DNA of 10,328 nucleotides. Origin: an uncultured Clostridia bacterium. GTDB lineage: Bacteria > Bacillota > Clostridia > Oscillospirales > Acutalibacteraceae. Under the pieces are notes generated by a model. The model was not told where the DNA came from and did not search any database. It worked only from the letters and a program-made list of their open reading frames with translations. The stretch is from the NCBI GenBank assembly GCA_947567585.1, contig CANONE010000068.1:1-10328 (forward strand), in the 5' to 3' direction. The position numbers and the translations under genes were made by a program. Every line of letters starts with the position of its first letter. Within the stretch, counting starts at the first letter, position 1. Shown in pieces: positions 6,175 to 10,328 of the stretch.

Positions 6175-7296
6175 ATGTATGTGACCAGGCTGGCCAGCCG
6201 GGATTACCGGAACCTGCGGGAAGGGGAGATTTTCCCCTGCCAGGGGGTGAACGTGATTTACGGGGGCAACGCGCAAGGCAAGACGAATCTTTTGGAAAGC
6301 CTTTGGCTTTTTACCGGCGGGCATTCCTTTCGGGGGTCCAAGGACAGCGAACTGCCTAGGCTGGACCCGGCTACTGGGAAGAATGGTCCTGGGGCGGCGC
6401 TGGAGCTGGAGTTTCACAGTGAAGGGAGGGACCAGGAGGCCAAGCTTTTCATTGAAAATGGACGCCGGAGCAGCGTAATCAACGGTGTGAAAAAAAAGAC
6501 GGGTTCGGCGCTGATGGGCAAAGTACGGGCGGTGATTTTTTCCCCGGAGCATTTGCTGTTGATTAAGGAAGGCCCCGCCCGCCGCCGGAGCTTTTTAGAC
6601 GGAGCTCTGTGTCAGATTAAACCCAGCTACGCGGCGCTTTTAAACGCCTACCGGCGGGCGCTGCTGCAAAGAAACGCCCTGTTAAAGGATCTTTCCCGTT
6701 TCCCGGATTTGCTGGATACTTTGGAAATTTGGGATCAGAGGCTGGCAAAGCTGGGCTCGCAGGTGATGGAGGAACGAAAAAAATACACAGAGAGAATTTC
6801 CCCGGACATACAGATGGTCTACAGCGGCATTGCCCGGGGGCAAGAGCAGGTTTTCGTAAGCTATTCCCCGTCGGTTGGATTGGGGGAAAGCATAGAGGAG
6901 ATGGAGGAGAACTTTCTAAAGGAATTGATTCGTACCCGGGCTTCTGATTCCCGCAGCGGCTTCACCTCGGCGGGACCCCACCGGGATGACTTAGATATTA
7001 CCATTAACGGGGCTTCCGCCCGGGCCTATGGTTCCCAGGGGCAGCAGCGCAGCGCGGTGCTTGCCATGAAGCTGGCGGAGGCCCAGGCCCTTTCCGGATA
7101 TGCGGGAGAGGCGCCCATCGTACTGTTGGACGATGTGATGAGCGAGCTGGACCAGCACAGGCAGGATTATCTTCTCAACCATCTGCATGGGCGGCAGGTA
7201 TTTATCACCTGCTGCAGCCCGGACACGGTTGGGCTTATGGAGACAGGAATGCGCTTTCAGGTTGAGAATGGTGTCGTTACTCCTATAAGCGTTTAG
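6175..7296 (+). CDS. recF: DNA replication/repair protein RecF
   Basis: SMC-like ATPase that binds gapped DNA and, with RecO and RecR, helps load RecA at stalled forks. From ATG 6175 it is 373 aa, the usual RecF length. It begins MYVTRLASRDYRNL, the family's opening strand. Walker A GGNAQGKT is at 30-37, the ABC-type signature YGSQGQQRS at 285-293, and Walker B IVLLDDVMSELD at 315-326. The frame stays open upstream to 5968, but those 69 residues are encoded by repeat copy E and resemble no RecF, so the longer start is wrong. The ribosome binding site is modest (AGAAAGG at about 6156-6162). remB follows after 47 nt. Confidence 0.95.
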   Translation: MYVTRLASRDYRNLREGEIFPCQGVNVIYGGNAQGKTNLLESLWLFTGGHSFRGSKDSELPRLDPATGKNGPGAALELEFHSEGRDQEAKLFIENGRRSSVINGVKKKTGSALMGKVRAVIFSPEHLLLIKEGPARRRSFLDGALCQIKPSYAALLNAYRRALLQRNALLKDLSRFPDLLDTLEIWDQRLAKLGSQVMEERKKYTERISPDIQMVYSGIARGQEQVFVSYSPSVGLGESIEEMEENFLKELIRTRASDSRSGFTSAGPHRDDLDITINGASARAYGSQGQQRSAVLAMKLAEAQALSGYAGEAPIVLLDDVMSELDQHRQDYLLNHLHGRQVFITCCSPDTVGLMETGMRFQVENGVVTPISV

Positions 7297-7343
7297 AATC
7301 ATAAAAAGCGGCGCATACTGAATGGGAAGGTATTTGGAAAAAT

Positions 7344-7643
7344 ATGTATCTGCATTTGGGACAGGACACAATCGTTAGAATGGACAGGGTGCTGGGAATA
7401 TTTGATCTGGATAATTCCACGGTATCCAAGCACACCAGAGAATATCTGGCGAGAGCACAGCGGGAGGGCCGGGTTATTGCCGTGACCCAGGAGCTGCCTA
7501 AATCCTTTATTGTCTGCCAAACCCAGAACCAGGAAGTAGTCTACCTTTCCCAAATGTCGCCCGCTACGCTTAACAGACGCGCGCGGGAGGACCTCGGGGG
7601 CTTTGCCTCCGGTACCCCCACAAACTTTTTGAAAAAATTTTGA
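7344..7643 (+). CDS. remB: RemB-like biofilm matrix regulator with a repeat-encoded tail
   Basis: 99 aa. Residues 1-79 match the RemA/RemB (YaaB-type) family: MYLHLGQDTIVRMDRVLGIF, a central VTQELPKSFIV and VVYLSQMSPATLNRR. RemB occupies this position after recF in Bacillus subtilis, where it is about 81 aa and acts with RemA in activating matrix genes. The last 18 or so residues (REDLGGFASGTPTNFLKKF) are encoded by inverted repeat copy F, and the stop codon at 7641-7643 is inside that repeat. The tail is therefore probably an add-on without family function. Initiation at ATG 7344 is weakly supported (GGGAAGG at 7324-7330, 13 nt upstream). The organism's use of the protein in biofilm is inferred. 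Confidence 0.85.
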   Translation: MYLHLGQDTIVRMDRVLGIFDLDNSTVSKHTREYLARAQREGRVIAVTQELPKSFIVCQTQNQEVVYLSQMSPATLNRRAREDLGGFASGTPTNFLKKF

Positions 7644-7656
7644 TCAAAAACTTTTT
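7587..7656 (-). repeat. Dispersed hairpin repeat, copy F (inverted, overlaps remB end)
   Basis: Read on the - strand from 7656 it starts AAAAAGTTTTTGATC, continues with an A/T stem ending CAAAAAGTTTG, then arms CGGAGGC/GCCCCCG around AAA (+ strand 7595-7611, one A-C mismatch) and GAGGTCC. It aligns with copy C before dnaN. It is the only copy in the - orientation. On the + strand it covers the last codons and stop of remB. Confidence 0.75.
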
Positions 7657-7660
7657 ATGC

Positions 7661-7850
7661 CGGATTTTATCTTATTTTAACCGGTAGCTGCTGCCTGGGG
7701 GCCGAAGGTTCCAGGGGTCACCCTCCTTTCGGGATTGTTACACCCAACTGGCGGGTTGGTGGAGCTGATCTTGTTCTTAGCCCATTGTTGCTTTCCATAT
7801 AAGTTTTCTGCGCTGCCTGGACGCCAAGGCAGCGAACTCAATAAAACCGG
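7661..7850. other. Unassigned GC-rich spacer between repeat copies F and D
   Basis: 190 bases without a credible gene. AACCGGT lies at the left end and AAACCGGT at the right (about 7679-7685 and 7844-7851). A direct repeat GCTGCCTGGnnGCC is at 7690-7703 and 7812-7825. The right copy folds with AGGCAGC (7826-7832) into a strong stem with one bulge. A second small stem is CCTGG/CCAGG (7694-7715). This could be a further mobile-repeat module or a structured RNA. I recognise no known RNA family. Confidence 0.35.
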
Positions 7851-7852
7851 TA

Positions 7853-7965
7853 AAAAAGTTTCGCCCGCCTTTACAAAGGGCGATGGTCCCCAGTGGGGAC
7901 CGTTCTGAGCCGACCGAGTCGGCAGACGAGACGTAGGTGTGAGGCAGAGCCTCACGGCCTTAAAG
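7853..7965 (+). repeat. Dispersed hairpin repeat, copy D (leader of the zinc-ribbon gene)
   Basis: Starts AAAAAGTTTCGCCCGCC with CCTTT-AC-AAAGG like copy B, then carries the 58-bp module (7875-7932) with GGTCCCC-AGT-GGGGACC (7885-7901), in the orientation opposite to copy E. The perfect hairpin GTGAGGC (7939-7945), loop AGA, GCCTCAC (7949-7955) and box GGCCTTAAAG (7956-7965) close it, 36 nt before the next start codon. Confidence 0.8.
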
Positions 7966-8001
7966 AAACCCAGCACAGCTAGAAAGGTGGTATGTTCAGT
8001 T

Positions 8002-9273
8002 ATGCGGTATATTGGGGTGCCTACATGCCCTTATTGCAAAAAGAGGGTGAATATCATCAGGACCTGGTCCTTAAAGCGGCAAGGGGAGTATCAGTGCCCC
8101 CGCTGCGGCGGGATATCCAACATTTACTTGTCTCCCCTTATTTATGTGCTGGCGCTGCTGGCCATTTTTGCGGGAGGCTCCATGTACTTTTTTCACAAGT
8201 TTGTGTTGGACGATATCGGACTGGATACGGCGCTGTACGTGTTTATTCCCTTTGGGGCTTTCTTTTTGTTGAGTCTTCTGATGGTCTACCTGGAGAAGCC
8301 GGTGATTAAAAAGGTGGCAAAATCAGAATATGGAAGAAAGCGCAGGAAAAGCGCTGAAGGGGAGAGCGCGTTACCCAGAGGTTCTCAGGAATACGCGGAG
8401 TTCAGCGGCAACTATCCGTCCCGCCCCGCCAGCCAGCAGCGGCGGCCGGCCGCTTCCCGGCAGATGCCCATCAACCAGGAAAATTTCAACCGGGCTAAGC
8501 AGCAAACCGCCTCTATGAACGCTATCCATGAAAGCGGCATGGTCCAAGCCATACCGGCTAACCAGGCTCCTCCCCGCCAGCAGCCGGTTCAGCGGCAGCC
8601 GGCGGCTTCTCAGGAAAGGCGGCGGGTACAGCCCGTCTCTTCAGACATCCGTCCTCAAAAAGCGGGAGAATCCATTGGACGAACAGGAGTTTCACAGGCA
8701 GCCCAGCCGGCTGTCTCTCCGAGCGCTCCGGCAAATTTGCCGGCCCGGCGTACGCCTGTTTCTCAAGAGCCCCCGCAGCCCGCTTCCCGGCGGGAAGAGA
8801 GCGGCTCCCGGCAGTCTAACCTTGGAAACCAGCCTTCTGGGGACGTTGGGCGTGAATCTTCCGTACAGAGAAGGCTGAGGGCCCAAGCACAGAATACGGC
8901 TTCCCTGCCAACCGCTTACCAACGTCCTACAGCGGCCGGACAGGGTACGGCCAGTTCTCTCTACCAGCGGCCCGCTGGGCAGGCTATGCCCGGCGCTTAC
9001 CAGCGTCCTGCCGCCCCCCGGCCCGTTCAGCCTTCAGGGCAGCAGATTCATACCCAGCGGCCCGAAATAATGGGAGAAGAGCCGCCTCTTTCCAATTTCC
9101 ATAGTCAGGCCATGCAGCGGCAAAGGGCCATCCAGCAGTATGGCGGGCAAAACCCGGCCACCCCCTACGCTCCCAGAACCCCCCGCCAGCAGCCCGCCAC
9201 GCCTCAGCCTCCCATCAACCTTTCCGGCACTGGTTATGCCCGCAGAAACCCCTATGATGGGGAAAACCGCTGA
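8002..9273 (+). CDS. Zinc-ribbon, two-TM, Pro/Gln-rich protein of unknown function
   Basis: 423 aa from ATG 8002. Residues 9-35 hold CPYC-x19-CPRC, a zinc-ribbon type metal site. Two hydrophobic segments follow at about 43-64 and 75-97, then a basic stretch (VIKK...GRKRRK). From about 130 to the end the chain is low-complexity, rich in Gln, Pro, Arg, Ser and Ala, and predicted disordered. It includes three YQRP repeats at about 306, 321 and 333. The short loop between the membrane segments suggests that both ends lie on the same side, probably the cytoplasm since the ribbon needs reduced cysteines. A GTG at 7939 would extend it into repeat copy D and is rejected. AGAAAGG (7981-7987) is a plausible, rather distant ribosome binding site. 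It sits between remB and gyrB. I do not recognise a named family. A membrane-anchored scaffold is one guess. Confidence 0.75.
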   Translation: MRYIGVPTCPYCKKRVNIIRTWSLKRQGEYQCPRCGGISNIYLSPLIYVLALLAIFAGGSMYFFHKFVLDDIGLDTALYVFIPFGAFFLLSLLMVYLEKPVIKKVAKSEYGRKRRKSAEGESALPRGSQEYAEFSGNYPSRPASQQRRPAASRQMPINQENFNRAKQQTASMNAIHESGMVQAIPANQAPPRQQPVQRQPAASQERRRVQPVSSDIRPQKAGESIGRTGVSQAAQPAVSPSAPANLPARRTPVSQEPPQPASRREESGSRQSNLGNQPSGDVGRESSVQRRLRAQAQNTASLPTAYQRPTAAGQGTASSLYQRPAGQAMPGAYQRPAAPRPVQPSGQQIHTQRPEIMGEEPPLSNFHSQAMQRQRAIQQYGGQNPATPYAPRTPRQQPATPQPPINLSGTGYARRNPYDGENR

Positions 9274-9328
9274 TTGGGTGAAGAGTACGCAACACGCCGC
9301 CGGTGAATAATTAGAAAATAAAAACAAT

Positions 9329-9392
9329 AAAAGCTTTGTTCCCTTTTACAAAATGACGGAGGTTTCAAAGCAAGGCTTTCAAGGCCCTTAAG
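9329..9392 (+). repeat. Dispersed hairpin repeat, copy G (degenerate, before gyrB)
   Basis: Aligns end to end with copy B in a decayed form: CCCTTTTACAAAATGACGGAGG, arms TCAAAGC/GCTTTCA (9365-9381) around AAG with one mismatch, then GGCCCTTAAG (9383-9392). It lies upstream of the gyrB promoter rather than in the leader. The rest of the 9274-9427 gap shows nothing clear. Confidence 0.6.
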
Positions 9393-9427
9393 CGCTATGT
9401 TTAGGCATTCCCTTTTCCACGGCGGGC

Positions 9428-9456
9428 TTTACAAAAAGTGAAAAATATGGTATAAT
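9428..9456 (+). promoter_or_regulatory. gyrB promoter
   Basis: TTTACA (9428-9433), 17-base spacer, TATAAT (9451-9456), with an extended -10 TGG. This is the closest match to the sigma-A consensus in the window. Transcription would begin near 9463, about 60 nt before the gyrB start codon. Confidence 0.8.
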
Positions 9457-9524
9457 ATCAAGAAATTGTATAAGTGGAAATTGCGGGGGAACGATGGATT
9501 TTTATTGGTGGGAGGAGGTTTCTT

Positions 9525-10286
9525 TTGGCTATCAATGAGATAACGGATATGACAAAAAGCGAGCAGGCTTATGACGGCGACCAGATACAGGTGCTGGAGG
9601 GCCTGGAGGCGGTGCGCAAGCGGCCGGGTATGTATATTGGTTCTACCGGGCCAAGAGGGCTGCACCACCTGGTTTATGAAATTGTAGACAATGCCGTTGA
9701 CGAGGCGCTGGCGGGCTTTTGCGACAAAATCGTGGTAAAGCTGCTGCCGGGAAATGTGGTCTATGTCTCCGATAACGGCAGAGGCATCCCGGTGGGCATT
9801 CAAAGCCAGACGGGCCTGCCTGCGGTGACGGTGGTGTTTACCATTCTTCACGCGGGAGGAAAGTTTGGCGGAGGCAGCTACAAGGTTTCCGGCGGCCTGC
9901 ACGGGGTGGGCGCTTCCGTGGTAAACGCCCTGTCCACCTGGCTGGAAGTAGAGATTATCAGCGACGGCGTCCGGTATTATCAGCGCTTTGAGCGGGGCAA
10001 GGCCGTGACAGAGCTGATTGAAAAGGGACCCGCCCCGGAAGGCAGCAGCAATGGTTCTGTTATCTGCTTTCAGGCCGACCCGGAGATTTTTAAGGAGACC
10101 ACAGTCTATAGCTACGACACCCTACAGACCCGCCTTCGAGAGCAGGCGTTTTTAAACGCGGGCATCCATATCGAACTCATTGACGAACGGGACCCAGAGG
10201 AGCGCATTCCGGAAGAGCAGAAGTTTGAACGGCCTATTGTCAACAGCTATTGCTATGAGGGCGGCATTCGGGAGTTTCTGGCATAA
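9525..10286 (+). CDS. gyrB: DNA gyrase subunit B, N-terminal part, broken by a fold-back
   Basis: ATPase subunit of gyrase, which introduces negative supercoils. GHKL motifs are intact: YEIVDNAVDEAL (N-box, N56), DNGRGIPVG (83-91) and GGLHGVGAS (123-131). The start is TTG 9525, six bases after GGAGGAGG (9511-9518). ATG 9549 lacks a ribosome binding site, and GTG 9474 lies upstream of the Shine-Dalgarno. Normal GyrB is about 630-650 aa, but this frame stops at 10286 after 253. Sequence is authentic up to GGIREF (about residue 250). From there the DNA is the inverted strand of a distal gyrB segment. So the stop is created by the junction, and the gene is incomplete here rather than naturally short. 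Confidence 0.93.
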   Translation: MAINEITDMTKSEQAYDGDQIQVLEGLEAVRKRPGMYIGSTGPRGLHHLVYEIVDNAVDEALAGFCDKIVVKLLPGNVVYVSDNGRGIPVGIQSQTGLPAVTVVFTILHAGGKFGGGSYKVSGGLHGVGASVVNALSTWLEVEIISDGVRYYQRFERGKAVTELIEKGPAPEGSSNGSVICFQADPEIFKETTVYSYDTLQTRLREQAFLNAGIHIELIDERDPEERIPEEQKFERPIVNSYCYEGGIREFLA

Positions 10287-10328
10287 TCATTCATCACCCT
10301 GGTCAGGGCCCGCTTAAAGCCCTCCTCA
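10276..10328 (-). other. gyrB: Inverted distal gyrB segment (fold-back junction)
   Basis: On the - strand, 10327-10280 translates as EEGFKRALTRVMNDYA without interruption. In GyrB proteins this motif (typically THEEGFKxALTRVxNDYAR) lies roughly 55-65 residues after the GGI+EFV motif at which the + strand copy ends. The segment is thus gyrB in reverse orientation, joined at about 10276-10282. There TTTCTGGC, reverse complement GCCAGAAA, could serve both sides as microhomology. It most likely reflects a chimeric read or misassembled contig end. Confidence 0.9.

Noticed and set aside
6145..6552. 135-codon frame antisense to recF
   Set aside because: Shadow of the recF coding frame with no independent signal.
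7681..7850. T-box, SRP RNA or tRNA in the spacer
   Set aside because: I looked for a T-box GGGTGGNACCGCG core, SRP tetraloop context and a tRNA cloverleaf on both strands and found none.
7677..7976. 99-codon frame on the - strand
   Set aside because: It is encoded by repeat copy D and the adjoining spacer, shares the repeat peptide with the false recF extension and has no sensible start context.
282..9392. CRISPR array
   Set aside because: The repeats are far apart, variable in sequence and length, and there are no regular spacers.

Overview
The window is a bacterial chromosome origin region, dnaA-oriC-dnaN-yaaA-recF-remB-(zinc-ribbon membrane gene)-gyrB, all on the + strand. The gene order, the origin placed between dnaA and dnaN, the RemB-type protein, AGGAGG-type ribosome binding sites and the PadR-linked membrane genes point to a Firmicute of class Clostridia. 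An Oscillospiraceae/Ruminococcaceae-like gut anaerobe is my best guess, inferred from gene content and moderately high GC rather than from any search.

Layout. 1-185: AT-rich 3' end of an unidentified gene with a faint fibronectin-III-like stretch. 360-2404 (- strand): a three-gene operon of two related multi-pass membrane proteins with a HAAS-like N-terminus, followed by an overlapping PadR-type regulator. 2405-2787: divergent promoter region with a promoter for each side and a long dnaA leader. 2788-4095: dnaA (TTG start). 4096-4624: oriC, with DnaA boxes, a run of DnaA-trios and an AT-rich tract. 4625-5728 dnaN, 5738-5953 yaaA, 6175-7296 recF, 7344-7643 remB, 8002-9273 a zinc-ribbon/two-TM/Pro-Gln-rich protein of unknown function. 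9428-9456: near-consensus promoter for gyrB, which starts with TTG at 9525.

Two things stand out. First, almost every longer intergenic gap holds a copy of one dispersed repeat family (seven copies). Each copy ends in a hairpin with about 7-bp arms and a 3-nt loop, followed by a GGYCTTAA-like box. Arm sequences differ between copies while pairing is kept. Four copies sit 21-40 nt before the start codons of dnaA, dnaN, recF and the zinc-ribbon gene, in the same orientation as the gene. One copy, inverted, supplies the last codons of remB. Two copies share a 58-bp module in opposite orientation (56/58 matching), so recF-remB is bracketed by inverted repeats. Open frames run into these repeats, so longest-frame starts for dnaN, recF and the zinc-ribbon gene would be wrong.

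Second, gyrB breaks off at about residue 250. The last ~50 bases are the reverse complement of a more distal part of gyrB (EEGFKRALTRVMNDYA on the - strand). The window therefore ends in a fold-back junction, most likely an assembly or chimeric-read artefact, less likely a real inversion.

Together the + strand genes are the initiator, sliding clamp, a small S4 RNA-binding protein, the recombination mediator RecF, a biofilm-regulator homologue and gyrase subunit B. I see no CRISPR array, tRNA, rRNA or complete transposable element.
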